Positions 1 through 8,563 of a stretch of DNA of 38,133 bases are shown piece by piece; the first letter of the stretch is position 1; each line of letters starts with the position of its first letter. The stretch is taken from positions 1-38,133 of the forward strand of contig NZ_VHKO01000026.1 in NCBI RefSeq assembly GCF_015223435.1, given 5' to 3'. The notes under the pieces were generated by a model. The model was not told where the DNA came from and ran no database searches. It was given only the letters and a program-made list of their open reading frames with translations. This stretch comes from Vibrio hibernica. Lineage in GTDB: Bacteria > Pseudomonadota > Gammaproteobacteria > Enterobacterales > Vibrionaceae. Made by a program: the position numbers and the translations under genes.

Positions 1-11
1 CTATTAAATTT

Positions 12-1331
12 TTATACCGATTGTAGTAATGATTGAGCTAGATACTCTCCAGGTTTTACGCCCGGCAAGGCAAAAAAGTACCCGCCTCCAAAAGGTTTAA
101 TGTATTCCTCTAATGGCTCTCCATCCAATCGTTTTTGTGTGTCAATAAAGCCTTTTTGTAAATCAGCTTGATAAGAAATAAAGAGAAGCCCTACGTCTAA
201 TTGTCCTGATGGACTCGTGCTGTAAGAATAGCTATAACTACGACGCAGAATTAAAAACTCATCAAATCCATCGGTTCTAGGGTTAGCTAAACGCATATGT
301 GAATCCAATGGAACACGCTTCCCTAAAGGATCGGAACCATAATCAGGATCATCACGTTCGTGTACTTTACCTAATGGCGCCCCACTATCTCTATTTCGAC
401 CGAAAATTGTTTCTTGTTCTTGTAATGGTGTTCTATCCCAACGCTCTACAAAAAATCGAATTAACCGGATGGCTTGATAGCTTCCGCCCATCGTCCATTC
501 AGGCTCTTGTTTCGAATTCACCCATAACATTTTATCTAATGCAGCCGTATCAGATCCTGTCGGATTTATCGTGCCATCTTTAAAACCAAGTAGATTCGTT
601 GGTGTCCTTTTACCCATTGATGCTGCCACATATGGTGATATAAAACCATCACGCCGCCAACGTACAGCTAGTGAAGCAGGAGTATGTTTAATGATATCTC
701 GCAAAGCATGCATCGTGGTATCAGGACTATTAGCACAAATTTGAATTAATAAATCCCCATGACACCATTCTGATTTTAATCCATCATTAGAAAATTCAAC
801 CATTTTTTGTAGATGAATTGGTTTTTGATCATTAAGACCGAATCGTTCATCAAATAATGAATTCCCTACCGATACAGTGATGGTTAAATTATCTGGATGA
901 ATTTTAGGACCTAATATACCCGAATCCAAAGGTGGATATTGTGCATCTTTATGCGGTGCAACCCCACCCTGCATTAAAAACTCACAACGTTCGGTCAGTG
1001 TCTTAAAAAGCTCAACTAAACTTTCCTTATCCATTGCTATCACATCAAAGGCAATAAGCGATAAACTCGCTTGCTGTGGTGTTATGACACCGCTTTGATG
1101 TTGTCCATAAAATTCCTGTGAATAATTTTCGCTGTCAAATGCAGGTGTTAGTTCAGTGTTGATATCGGTATGACTATTTTCTGCTGCCGCTGCTCGAGCC
1201 ATACCCGTTAATGCCAATGCACTTCCTGCTACCCCCAACATACCTTTTAATAATTTTCGTCTCTCAGGTTCTGTCGATATTGATTTTTCAGACGAGGTAT
1301 GTTGGATTAAAGAATGAAACGGGCAATTCAT
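12..1331 (-). CDS. efeB: EfeB-type deferrochelatase / Dyp-type haem peroxidase, Tat-exported
   Basis: A periplasmic haem-dependent peroxidase of the dye-decolourising (Dyp) family. In the Efe system it is thought to oxidise ferrous iron or release iron from haem for EfeO and EfeU. The 439-aa length is normal. The N-terminus carries a twin-arginine signal (E-R-R-K-L-L-K at residues 23-29, then a hydrophobic stretch ending AAAAEN near 51), so it should be exported folded with haem. The Dyp signature GFKDGT lies at 249-254, the proximal haem His in the SHMRLANPR segment at about 345, and a conserved Arg pair at 363-364. It is the last gene of the efe operon and starts 2 bp after the stop of the cupredoxin gene. 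Identification is secure. The exact substrate in vivo is debated for the family. Confidence 0.95.
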   Translation of the reverse strand: MNCPFHSLIQHTSSEKSISTEPERRKLLKGMLGVAGSALALTGMARAAAAENSHTDINTELTPAFDSENYSQEFYGQHQSGVITPQQASLSLIAFDVIAMDKESLVELFKTLTERCEFLMQGGVAPHKDAQYPPLDSGILGPKIHPDNLTITVSVGNSLFDERFGLNDQKPIHLQKMVEFSNDGLKSEWCHGDLLIQICANSPDTTMHALRDIIKHTPASLAVRWRRDGFISPYVAASMGKRTPTNLLGFKDGTINPTGSDTAALDKMLWVNSKQEPEWTMGGSYQAIRLIRFFVERWDRTPLQEQETIFGRNRDSGAPLGKVHERDDPDYGSDPLGKRVPLDSHMRLANPRTDGFDEFLILRRSYSYSYSTSPSGQLDVGLLFISYQADLQKGFIDTQKRLDGEPLEEYIKPFGGGYFFALPGVKPGEYLAQSLLQSV

Positions 1332-1333
1332 GA

Positions 1334-2275
1334 TTATTTATCCCCTATGAGATGTTGTGAAATTAACACTAAATCGTGATTTACTTTATTACGGACTAGG
1401 TCAATATTACCTTGCTGCCATTGCTTCATATCTTGCTGAACTTGGCTCAACAAACTAGCATCCACTTTAGTTAGCAGTGGCGATAGAACATCAATCCATT
1501 GTTGAATACTTCCCTGCTCACCTTGCCATTGATTCACAGAGAATTGATTTGATGAACTAGGCTTAGAGGAATGGGAGCTTGGTTCTGTGACTTGTTGTAA
1601 TTGGGTGGATACCTCTATCGCGGTCAATGTTTGGCTACGCGCCACTTTTTTCCATTGTTCAATTTGCGTATTTAATCGCGTGATTTGTCCATCAGCCAGT
1701 AAATCTGTTTTATCTATATCGCTAAATGCTCCCATAAGTGAATGAGCACGATAGTAATCATCCGCGATCTCATCGGAGATCACCGGCTTATCTTGAGCCA
1801 CCCACTGGCTTAGCTTTTGGGTTAAACGAATCAAGTAGAATTTATATTCTGCCGCCACCGTGATCATATCTTCTTGTTTAATCTGATAACGTTTATCTGA
1901 AGGATTAGATACCGATAACGTTCCTCTTGGATTGGTTAATAAACCACACGTTGTTTGATATTCACCTGGCTCTAGATTAACCGTCATTTTTTGATAAAAA
2001 CCCGGAGCAATATTTTCCCGCTCAGCAACCACCATCACACCGTCTAGAATTTCCCACTCTAACGCTCTCATACTGTCATTTTTGATGATGAATTGCGTTT
2101 TTCCCGCTGGTAAATTCATTGTCATGGGTTGACACTGTTTATCTGTTACAGAGACCTTTACTTGCGGTAATTCATCAGCTTGCGCTGGAATACAGGTAAA
2201 GCCCATACCACCTAAGAGCAGTAATAAAATAGCCGCTTTAGAGCTGCGGCCATTGTTCGATAACATCATTTCCAT
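1334..2275 (-). CDS. EfeO-like cupredoxin-domain periplasmic protein (separate Cup component)
   Basis: A secreted iron-binding component of the Efe system. A signal peptide spans residues 1-33. Residues 36-125 are a cupredoxin (EfeO Cup) domain very close to the N-terminus of E. coli EfeO: Cys48, the ALEWEI segment at 71-76, [13 protein letters not shown] at 81-93 and Cys110 in TCGLLTNP. In E. coli this domain is fused to the M75 (imelysin) domain, but here that domain is the upstream gene. Residues from about 138 ([15 protein letters not shown]) resemble the first helix of an M75 domain, but no HxxE metal motif follows and the sequence becomes Gln/Ser-rich, so the C-terminal half looks like a degenerate M75 domain. 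The gene lies 26 bp downstream of efeO and 2 bp upstream of efeB. The Cup assignment is secure; the role of the C-terminal half is inference. Confidence 0.85.
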   Translation of the reverse strand: MEMMLSNNGRSSKAAILLLLLGGMGFTCIPAQADELPQVKVSVTDKQCQPMTMNLPAGKTQFIIKNDSMRALEWEILDGVMVVAERENIAPGFYQKMTVNLEPGEYQTTCGLLTNPRGTLSVSNPSDKRYQIKQEDMITVAAEYKFYLIRLTQKLSQWVAQDKPVISDEIADDYYRAHSLMGAFSDIDKTDLLADGQITRLNTQIEQWKKVARSQTLTAIEVSTQLQQVTEPSSHSSKPSSSNQFSVNQWQGEQGSIQQWIDVLSPLLTKVDASLLSQVQQDMKQWQQGNIDLVRNKVNHDLVLISQHLIGDK

Positions 2276-2301
2276 TACGACTATCCCAACATCAGAGATG
2301 A

Positions 2302-3123
2302 TTAATTTAAACCTAAAATTCCACGTAGCTGCGATAAATCTTCTGCCAGCACAGTAACAGGGCCTTGTAATAACTTACGGTCAGAATCCGATAATTTTTC
2401 ATACGATTGAAAACCATCGCCAACACGATATTTAGCCAATATTCCGTCCACAGTGGCAAAGTTTTTATCCACTTTAGCGACCAACTTCGGATTTTCTTGG
2501 TCTAATAATGGACGAAGTAAATCAACAATTTTTTTAGCGCCGTCAACGTTAGCTTGGAAATCCCATAGATCGGTATGACTATAACGGTCTTCTTCACCAC
2601 TGATTTTAGTCGCTGCGACTTCTTCAATTAAGGCTGCTGCGCCATCAACCACATTGCTTGGCGGAAAAGCGAGTTTAGTCAAGCGTGCTTCCAAATCTTT
2701 GACATCTGTTAATAGCTGCTTGGCATATTTATCCATACCATCGGTAGAATTATTCACCCAAAGTGCATGCTCAATACGGTGAAAACCTGAAAACTTCTCA
2801 TCATTCTCACCTTTTTCATAATCATCTGCACGGGCATCCATACTGGCATCTAAATCGGCAAACAATTCGGCTACCGGTTCAATTCTTTCATAATGAACTC
2901 GCGCAGGTGCGTATAAGGTTTTTGCTTTCTCAACATCACCACTTTCAACTGCAGTCGTAAACAGTTCAGTATCTTTCACTAATTGTCCGACTTGATCGAT
3001 CACGTACAATTTGTATTCTGTCATCGGCTCTACAAGAGCCGATTGATCCGTTGCAGCATTAGCTTGCAACGCAACAGTGGCAAGTAATGAGTGTAAAATA
3101 AAACGATTTAGCGCAGATTTCAT
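2302..3123 (-). CDS. efeO: EfeO-like M75 (imelysin) periplasmic iron-binding protein, lacking the Cup domain
   Basis: A periplasmic iron-binding protein that delivers iron to the EfeU permease. The mature part aligns from its start (TEYKLYVIDQVGQLVKD) with the M75 domain of E. coli EfeO, including the segment around YAPARVHYERIEPVAELFADL and the HxxE metal motif (HRIE, about residues 115-118). A signal peptide occupies roughly the first 23 residues, ending ALQANA. The ATG at 3123 is chosen because an AGGA ribosome site lies 9 bases before it; the ATG three codons earlier directly abuts that site. The start lies just past the efeU stop, implying translational coupling. At about 273 aa it is shorter than E. 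coli EfeO (375 aa) because the N-terminal Cup domain is missing and is encoded by the next gene. Confidence 0.92.
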   Translation of the reverse strand: MKSALNRFILHSLLATVALQANAATDQSALVEPMTEYKLYVIDQVGQLVKDTELFTTAVESGDVEKAKTLYAPARVHYERIEPVAELFADLDASMDARADDYEKGENDEKFSGFHRIEHALWVNNSTDGMDKYAKQLLTDVKDLEARLTKLAFPPSNVVDGAAALIEEVAATKISGEEDRYSHTDLWDFQANVDGAKKIVDLLRPLLDQENPKLVAKVDKNFATVDGILAKYRVGDGFQSYEKLSDSDRKLLQGPVTVLAEDLSQLRGILGLN

Positions 3124-3124
3124 A

Positions 3125-3964
3125 TTAAACATTCCTGTGTTTAGTTAGAGGTTCCGTCTTGAACGATCGAAAATAGAACCAACCTAAAGCTGGTATTAGA
3201 TATAAGAAATAAGTAAATACTTCACTCAATGTTGGTGTTTCTTGGTAACCAAATAGCCCTTCAAGCAAGGTACCAAAAACACTGTGAGTCGATAAAATAG
3301 TGCTCGCATCAAAAGCAAGAGATTGGAAATGATTCCAGATACCCGCTTCATGGAAAGCACGAATAGCACCGGCGGCAAGTCCGGCGGCCACAAATAAGAT
3401 AAGTAACGCGGTCCAGCGGAAAAAGCTGGCAAGAGGCAGACGAACACCGCCCCAATATAAAAAACAACCAAGTAAAACTGCACTGGCTAATCCACAGAGT
3501 GCTCCCAATGGCGCCATGACGCCGACATCTTGTGAAAAAGCGGCAATAAGGAAAAAAACCGATTCCAACCCTTCACGAGAAACCGCTAAAAAAACCATTA
3601 AAATTAATGCCTTGACTTGGCCATCAGCTCGATTAATTGCCCCATCAACGGCATTTTTTAATTGCTGATTAATATGTTGGCCAGCGTGCTGCATCCAAAA
3701 CACCATATACGTCAGCATAACAACAGCGATGGCAGCAACGATGCCCTCAAACAATTCTTGTTGTTGCTGGGGAAACTCACCACTCACTGCTTCAATTGCT
3801 AGCCCAAGTCCCGCACATAAAATAACGGCACAAACAATGCCAAGCCATACAAACTTCATCCACTGTTGCTGACCCGTTTTTTTAAGGTAGCTGGCAATCA
3901 AAACAACAATCAGAGTGGCTTCAAGCCCTTCTCGCAACATGATCAAATAGGGAACAAAAAACAT
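3125..3964 (-). CDS. efeU: EfeU ferrous iron permease (FTR1 family)
   Basis: Inner-membrane iron permease of the Ftr1/OFeT family and first gene of the efe operon. Two REGLE motifs characteristic of the family are visible, LREGLEA near residue 10 and SREGLES near 130, each in a membrane helix; their acidic residues form the iron path. About seven hydrophobic helices can be counted and the length (279 aa from the chosen start) matches E. coli EfeU. The frame is open back to a GTG at 3973, but the ATG at 3964 gives MFFVPYLIMLREGLEA, which matches the family N-terminus, so I use it. A Fur-box-overlapped promoter lies directly upstream. The gene ends 1 bp before the efeO start. Confidence 0.95.
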   Translation of the reverse strand: MFFVPYLIMLREGLEATLIVVLIASYLKKTGQQQWMKFVWLGIVCAVILCAGLGLAIEAVSGEFPQQQQELFEGIVAAIAVVMLTYMVFWMQHAGQHINQQLKNAVDGAINRADGQVKALILMVFLAVSREGLESVFFLIAAFSQDVGVMAPLGALCGLASAVLLGCFLYWGGVRLPLASFFRWTALLILFVAAGLAAGAIRAFHEAGIWNHFQSLAFDASTILSTHSVFGTLLEGLFGYQETPTLSEVFTYFLYLIPALGWFYFRSFKTEPLTKHRNV

Positions 3965-3981
3965 ACACAACACTTACCGAT

Positions 3982-4000
3982 AATGAGAAGGCTTATCATT
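3982..4000 (-). promoter_or_regulatory. Fur box of the efe operon
   Basis: The plus-strand 19-mer AATGAGAAGGCTTATCATT matches the Vibrio/E. coli Fur consensus (AATGANAATNATTNTCATT), read on the minus strand, with two mismatches among its fixed bases. It overlaps the predicted -10 element and ends 18 bp before the efeU ATG, the usual place for iron-dependent repression. The match is seen directly; Fur control of efe genes is established in enterobacteria. Confidence 0.8.
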
Positions 4001-4025
4001 CTAATTATATTCCAATATGTGTCAA
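3998..4025 (-). promoter_or_regulatory. Sigma-70 promoter of the efe operon
   Basis: On the minus strand there is a perfect -35 TTGACA (4020-4025), a 16-bp spacer and a -10 TAGAAT (3998-4003). The Fur box overlaps the downstream edge. A leader of about 25-30 nt would precede efeU. Confidence 0.7.
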
Positions 4026-4141
4026 TATGTTTCATAATATTTATATCTGTTACAAATCACCCAAATTAAAATGATTAAGATAGTGAGTCTTATTTATAGG
4101 TAGGAACGCGTAAGAATGGATATGACATAAACTATAGGCAC

Positions 4142-4167
4142 AAAAAAAACCAGCAAAATCATGCTGG
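4142..4167 (-). terminator. Rho-independent terminator of the Tim44-domain gene
   Basis: On the minus strand the stem CCAGCA / TGCTGG (plus-strand 4150-4155 and 4162-4167) with a 6-nt loop is followed by eight T residues (4149-4142). It lies about 40 bp after the stop of the gene at 4205-5086 and fits that gene's direction. Confidence 0.85.
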
Positions 4168-4204
4168 CTTTAAGAGATTAATTTCAATGTAAGTAACGCT
4201 TATG

Positions 4205-5086
4205 CTAAACGTTAGTTTGAATTCCGACAATCAGCCAAGGTGCATTTTGAGCTGTTAAATCACGCTCTAAATGCCAAACCTCATCAATGTCCTCTTCAAG
4301 ACCTTCAACCGTATCACGATAGCGACCAGTAAACTGCAAGCTTAATTGAGCTTTAGATGCATCGTATTCGCCGCGCACAATTTCAGTATCCACATACATG
4401 ACATCAGTATGCTGTTCACCCGTAAGTTGTGCACGTTCTTCTTTCAATTGCTCAAATAAGCTCGGCGACACATATTCTTCAATGGTTTCTAATTGATTAA
4501 AGTTCCACGCACCCTGTAAGGTTCGGTAATGCTCACGAGATCCTTCAACAAAAGCCGCTTTATCAAAGCCTGGAGGGAAATTATATGGCACATCTGATTG
4601 CCCAGTAGCGCCAAATCCACCTGTATTTTGTGGCTGTTCAAAATTTTGCACATTCGGTTGCTCAAATTGCTGACGATTCATCGCTCCAGCAGAATAAGCC
4701 GCTTGTGGCCCTCTATTCATCGAGCCTTGTTTCGCCCCCATCATGCCTCTAAATAACTTAAAGGCCACAAAAGCAATACCAGCCATGATTAAGATATCGA
4801 AGAATTGAATACCTTCAAAACCGCCACCCATAAACAATGAAGCCAATAAACCACCAGCCAGTAGACCACCTAACATCCCGCCCATCATACCGCCACGTTT
4901 AGTACCCGCAGCCGCTGGTTGTTTATTTAAGCTATTGGTATTTTGTACATTTTGTTTAGGTGCTGGTGCGGTTTTAAAGCTTTTACCAAATGACTTACCA
5001 CCACCGAAGCGTTTCGCCTCTGCACTCGGCACTGACATCATAGTCACGGTCACCAATGCAACCATCATGACAAGAAAACGTTTCAT
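4205..5086 (-). CDS. Tim44-like domain membrane protein
   Basis: A 293-aa exported or membrane-anchored protein of the bacterial Tim44-like (PF04280-type) family. Residues 1-24 are a signal-type segment ending AEAKRFGGG. A Gly/Ser/Lys-rich linker (KSFGKSFKTAPAPKQ) follows, then a Gly/Met-rich hydrophobic region with two likely membrane segments at about 66-86 and 92-115. From about 165 to 293 comes the soluble Tim44-like fold (AAFVEGSREHYRTLQGAWN ... DEVWHLERDL ... WLIVGIQ). The function of the bacterial family is not known; homology is to the matrix-side import-motor scaffold of mitochondria. The ribosome site AAAGGA lies 6 bases before the ATG. The gene has its own terminator and is not coupled to efe. 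Confidence 0.85.
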   Translation of the reverse strand: MKRFLVMMVALVTVTMMSVPSAEAKRFGGGKSFGKSFKTAPAPKQNVQNTNSLNKQPAAAGTKRGGMMGGMLGGLLAGGLLASLFMGGGFEGIQFFDILIMAGIAFVAFKLFRGMMGAKQGSMNRGPQAAYSAGAMNRQQFEQPNVQNFEQPQNTGGFGATGQSDVPYNFPPGFDKAAFVEGSREHYRTLQGAWNFNQLETIEEYVSPSLFEQLKEERAQLTGEQHTDVMYVDTEIVRGEYDASKAQLSLQFTGRYRDTVEGLEEDIDEVWHLERDLTAQNAPWLIVGIQTNV

Positions 5087-5205
5087 AATATTCCTTTCTT
5101 ATTAAATTGAAGAATCTAGAAGCATCATAATCCTTCTCTAACACGAGTCTACCGCTGCTATGTATCAGGATATTGCAAAACCAACTAAAATAGTCAGATA
5201 ACATC

Positions 5206-5235
5206 TTGACCTTACACTGACAATCTCCGTATCAT
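5206..5235 (+). promoter_or_regulatory. Predicted sigma-70 promoter of the tetR-like gene
   Basis: TTGACC (5206-5211), an 18-bp spacer and TATCAT (5230-5235) lie 35 bp before the ATG of the TetR-family gene. The short repeats GTCAG (about 5193-5197) and CTGAC (about 5217-5221) flank the -35 element and could be part of an auto-operator, but they are too short to call. Confidence 0.55.
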
Positions 5236-5269
5236 TCATCTAAACTACTGACTTAACTTACGGTTTTCC

Positions 5270-5863
5270 ATGGCTAGAAGAAATGATCACACTCGTGAAG
5301 AGTTATTTGCGTTAACATTAGAAAAGGTGAATGATTTTTTAGAAACACGCCCTTATCATTCATTAAGTTTACGAAAGATCGCCACTATGATTGGTTATGT
5401 TCCTAGTACTCTGATTAATGTATTTGGCAGCTATAATCTACTGCTGCTAGAAGTAGTTGGGAAAACCCTCGATGAACTCTATCAAAAATATGAAGAAATT
5501 GAAGCTCAAAACTTAACGCCTCGCCAAACCTTAGAAGCATTTTCTCTATATTACTATGACTTTGCGATTGCTCAACCACACCGCTGGCAATTAGTTTTTG
5601 AGCATAACATGCATGGCGACCCGTTACCGTTGCATGCGGGAGAAAGGATATATCGCATAACGCAAATCTTAGAAAAACAAATTCTCGCGATGGAACCGAC
5701 TCAAAATACACAAAAAGTAATCATGACAAGTCGAGTGATTTGGGGCGCAGTACACGGCATTACTGAGCTAAGTATTGGAGAACAGTTTTACACTCAATCC
5801 GACCTTGAAGGCAAAGCCTTGATTAAAAATTTTTTGGACAACTATTTTTCTGCATATGAATAA
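5270..5863 (+). CDS. TetR-family transcriptional regulator with WHG-type C-terminal domain
   Basis: A 197-aa one-component repressor. The N-terminal DNA-binding three-helix domain spans about residues 9-55, with the helix-turn-helix SLSLRKIATMIGYVPSTLINVFGS at about 27-50. The ligand-binding part (60-197) contains WGAVHGITEL near 163-172, the WHG signature of one TetR C-terminal subfamily. It lies 35 bp upstream of, and co-directional with, an MFS transporter gene, so the simplest reading is that it controls that transporter and itself. The ligand is unknown. No strong ribosome site precedes the ATG. Confidence 0.85.
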   Translation: MARRNDHTREELFALTLEKVNDFLETRPYHSLSLRKIATMIGYVPSTLINVFGSYNLLLLEVVGKTLDELYQKYEEIEAQNLTPRQTLEAFSLYYYDFAIAQPHRWQLVFEHNMHGDPLPLHAGERIYRITQILEKQILAMEPTQNTQKVIMTSRVIWGAVHGITELSIGEQFYTQSDLEGKALIKNFLDNYFSAYE

Positions 5864-5898
5864 AATATATTAAATATCATTAATTAAGGCAGAACACT

Positions 5899-7164
5899 AT
5901 GTCATCAGATTTATTAACTAAACGTCGTTTTCTGCCTTATTTTATCACTCAGTTTCTTGGTGCATTTAACGATAACATTTTCAAAAATACATTATTATTA
6001 TTTGTCGCTTTCGCTGCCAGCAATACTCTTCCCGTTTCCTCCAACACTTTTATCAATCTTGCCGCTGGTCTCTTTATTCTGCCTTTTTTCCTCTTTTCTG
6101 CCGCCGCTGGGGTGCTCGCAGACAGATATGAAAAATCCAAACTCATTCGTATCATAAAGTTGGCAGAGGTTATTATTATGCTACTGGCCGTCATCGGGTT
6201 TTTATACCAAAGCTACCTAACTCTGTTAATTCTACTTTTTTTAATGGGGACTCAATCTGCATTTTTTGGCCCTGTAAAATACGCATTATTACCCCAACAC
6301 TTAAAAGAAAAAGAATTAGTCTCCGGAAATGCATTAGTTGAAACGGGTACTTTTCTTGCTATTTTATTAGGTACAATTGTCGCAGGTTTCATTGCCGAAT
6401 CAGAGCACGCAACAACGCTAGCAGCAACAATGGTCGTATTATTTTCAGTGCTTGGTTTTATGGCTAGTCGATTTATTCCAAACGCACCCACAGAATCTAG
6501 TCAACACGATTTTTGCTGGCAGCCTATTAAACAAACAAAACAAACATTCATCATTGCCAAGCAAGACAGCCACATTTATTTATCAATTATAGCTATTAGT
6601 TGGTTCTGGTTTCTAGGCGCTTGCTATTTAACACAATTTCCTAATTTTACAAAAGTACATTTACTTGGCAACCAAACCGGTGTTTCTTTATTACTAACAT
6701 TGTTCTCGGTCGGTATCGCTGTAGGTTCACTGTTGTGTGCCAAATTATCCAACCAGCAAGTTCGTTTAAGCTTAGTCATATGGGGTGGAATACTCATTTC
6801 CATCTTTAGCTTCTTACTTGGCGCCACAACCCCTGCATTTATCGCCCCATCTAACTCCTTATGGGAATTTATAAGTAATCCATCACTATGGTTGGTCTTT
6901 GCAAGTTTATTCGGTCTAGGGGTTTCTGGCGGTCTATTTATTGTGCCTTTATATACTCAGATGCAAGTTCTAGCACAACCCCATCAACGAGCCCAAGTCA
7001 TAGCTGCTAATAATATTTATAACGCAATATTTATGGTGGGAAGTGCTGTTATTAGCATTATATGTTTGAGTCTTCTTCATCTGTCGATCCCAAACTTCTT
7101 CGAACTACTAGCCCTGTTTAATGCATTGGTTATCTTGCTTATATATAGAAAGATTAAACATTAA
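5899..7164 (+). CDS. MFS transporter of the LplT/Aas type (putative lysophospholipid transporter)
   Basis: A 12-helix major facilitator transporter of 421 aa. The N-terminus FLPYFITQFLGAFNDNIFKNTLLLF and the loop GVLADRYEKSKLIRIIK are typical of the LplT family and of the MFS half of MFS-acyltransferase (Aas-like) fusions, which flip lysophospholipids across the inner membrane for re-acylation. QSAFFGPVKYALLPQHL near residues 118-133 is another hallmark. There is no acyltransferase domain and no acyltransferase gene beside it, unlike lplT-aas in E. coli, so the substrate is uncertain. It follows a TetR gene by 35 bp and is probably co-transcribed with it. Confidence 0.75.
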   Translation: MSSDLLTKRRFLPYFITQFLGAFNDNIFKNTLLLFVAFAASNTLPVSSNTFINLAAGLFILPFFLFSAAAGVLADRYEKSKLIRIIKLAEVIIMLLAVIGFLYQSYLTLLILLFLMGTQSAFFGPVKYALLPQHLKEKELVSGNALVETGTFLAILLGTIVAGFIAESEHATTLAATMVVLFSVLGFMASRFIPNAPTESSQHDFCWQPIKQTKQTFIIAKQDSHIYLSIIAISWFWFLGACYLTQFPNFTKVHLLGNQTGVSLLLTLFSVGIAVGSLLCAKLSNQQVRLSLVIWGGILISIFSFLLGATTPAFIAPSNSLWEFISNPSLWLVFASLFGLGVSGGLFIVPLYTQMQVLAQPHQRAQVIAANNIYNAIFMVGSAVISIICLSLLHLSIPNFFELLALFNALVILLIYRKIKH

Positions 7165-7236
7165 AGTGGCTTGATCTAAGAGCACGAATCATTACTTCGT
7201 TTAGAATAACTAAACGTAATGTTAAATATATTAAAC

Positions 7237-7264
7237 TTAACTGTTCGTTAAAATTAGGTATGAT
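7237..7264 (+). promoter_or_regulatory. Possible promoter of the yeiH-like gene
   Basis: TTAACT (7237-7242), a 16-bp spacer and TATGAT (7259-7264) lie 35 bp before the ATG at 7300. This is a moderate match only. Confidence 0.35.
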
Positions 7265-7299
7265 CAAACTCTCTTTTACTTCCTTATAATAGGTTTTTT

Positions 7300-8232
7300 A
7301 TGACTTACTACCTACGCCAATATGGTCTTTTCACTTTTGCGGCACTGATGTGTTTTACGCCATGGGTCGACTCACCTATCGCGCTCATCATCGGTTTCCT
7401 ATTAACCTCTTTTGGGTTTGTTCCCCACACTATCCCTTTAACTAAGCTCACTAAAAAATTACTGGCTTACTCTATCGTTGGTTTAGGTTTTGGTATCAAT
7501 ATTCAACAGGCAATTACCGCCACAGAAAATGGTTTCGGTATCATCGTAAGTACTATTTTCAGCACCTTGATCATCGGTACTTTATTGGCTAAGCGTATGG
7601 GATTAGAAAGAGAAACTGGGCACTTAATTGCGTCAGGTACAGCAATTTGTGGCGGGAGTGCGATTGCAGCGGTTGCTCCTGCAATTAACGCAAAAGATCA
7701 GCCTGTGGCCATGTCTTTAGCGGTCGTCTACGTATTAAACTCAATCGCATTATTCTTATTCCCTGTTATTGGGCATGCATTGGGTTTAAGTCAGACTCAA
7801 TTTGGTACTTGGGCTGCCATTGCCATTCACGATACCTCTTCGGTTGTCGGAGCGGCGCAAGCCTATGGGGAGCAATCTCTACAAATCGCTACAACATTAA
7901 AATTAGCACGCGCGTTATGGATTGTTCCTGTCGCATTCATTAGTGCATTAATGTTTAAGAATGACAGCAAGAAAATCACCATTCCATTCTTTATCCTATT
8001 TTATTGCGCCGCCATTGTGTTCAGTGATCAAGTGCCACAATTTAGTCACGTTTATCATGCTATTTATGATTTTGCTAAACAGACTTTAGTACTATGTTTA
8101 TTCTTAATAGGTTGTGGTATTTCGATTCAAAAACTAAAAGATACTGGTCCTAAACCGATGATATTTGGTGTGGTTTTGTGGATCATTATTTCAGTAAGTT
8201 CGTTAACTTGGATCCTAACTCACATTCAATAA
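7300..8232 (+). CDS. yeiH: YeiH-family (UPF0324) membrane protein, putative sulfate exporter
   Basis: A 310-aa integral membrane protein with about ten hydrophobic helices, the expected family size. Diagnostic segments are the [17 protein letters not shown] loop near residues 112-128, [16 protein letters not shown] near 175-190, and a C-terminal helix containing [15 protein letters not shown]. The family is annotated as putative sulfate exporters, on limited evidence. In many bacteria a LysR regulator gene is divergent from yeiH; none is present here. The gene stands alone between an MFS gene and a convergent minus-strand small ORF. Confidence 0.85.
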   Translation: MTYYLRQYGLFTFAALMCFTPWVDSPIALIIGFLLTSFGFVPHTIPLTKLTKKLLAYSIVGLGFGINIQQAITATENGFGIIVSTIFSTLIIGTLLAKRMGLERETGHLIASGTAICGGSAIAAVAPAINAKDQPVAMSLAVVYVLNSIALFLFPVIGHALGLSQTQFGTWAAIAIHDTSSVVGAAQAYGEQSLQIATTLKLARALWIVPVAFISALMFKNDSKKITIPFFILFYCAAIVFSDQVPQFSHVYHAIYDFAKQTLVLCLFLIGCGISIQKLKDTGPKPMIFGVVLWIIISVSSLTWILTHIQ

Positions 8233-8264
8233 TCATTCCCAACCAGTATTGTTTAACAGCACAT

Positions 8265-8444
8265 CTAAACATGGGGTTCATATTGAGTCTCATGTTTTAA
8301 TGCTTTCTTTGCTCGTTGATATTTAAATGCTGCAACAACAACCAATGCGAACGCTATGAACTCTGCAAGAGCAGAAACTATCCCTTCTGAATAAATCGAT
8401 ATTGCAATTAGCGCAAATATCGCCACTATCAATGTCGTCTTCAT
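8265..8444 (-). CDS. 59-aa small membrane protein, unrecognised
   Basis: A short ORF reading MKTTLIVAIFALIAISIYS then EGIVSALAEFIAFALVVVAAF and ending in a basic, polar tail (KYQRAKKALKHETQYEPHV). Two hydrophobic segments (about residues 4-18 and 22-41) separated by a Ser-Glu-Gly turn suggest a hairpin inner-membrane peptide with the positive tail in the cytoplasm. A good ribosome site (AAAGGATGGGG) sits just upstream of the ATG. It fills the 331-bp gap between yeiH and menE, in the menE direction, and starts 119 bp after the menE stop. I do not recognise a family. Start, ribosome site and composition make it plausible, but conservation was not tested. Confidence 0.6.
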   Translation of the reverse strand: MKTTLIVAIFALIAISIYSEGIVSALAEFIAFALVVVAAFKYQRAKKALKHETQYEPHV

Positions 8445-8563
8445 ACCCCATCCTTTGAAAGTTAATTATGCAATTTCAATGGCGTTAAGTATGGAGTAAG
8501 CATTGGTAAATGAATAAATTCAGTTTTGGACTAATTCATAACCATTAGTTTTCAATTTTTAAT

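Noticed and set aside
3965..3973. GTG start for efeU giving a three-residue extension
   Set aside because: The ATG at 3964 matches the conserved family N-terminus.
4995..5204. 69-codon ORF overlapping the Tim44-domain gene start
   Set aside because: It lies in another frame of a clear gene, with no ribosome site and an unusual Cys/Tyr-rich composition.
5415..5711. 98-codon antisense ORF within the tetR-like gene
   Set aside because: A shadow of a well-supported coding frame.
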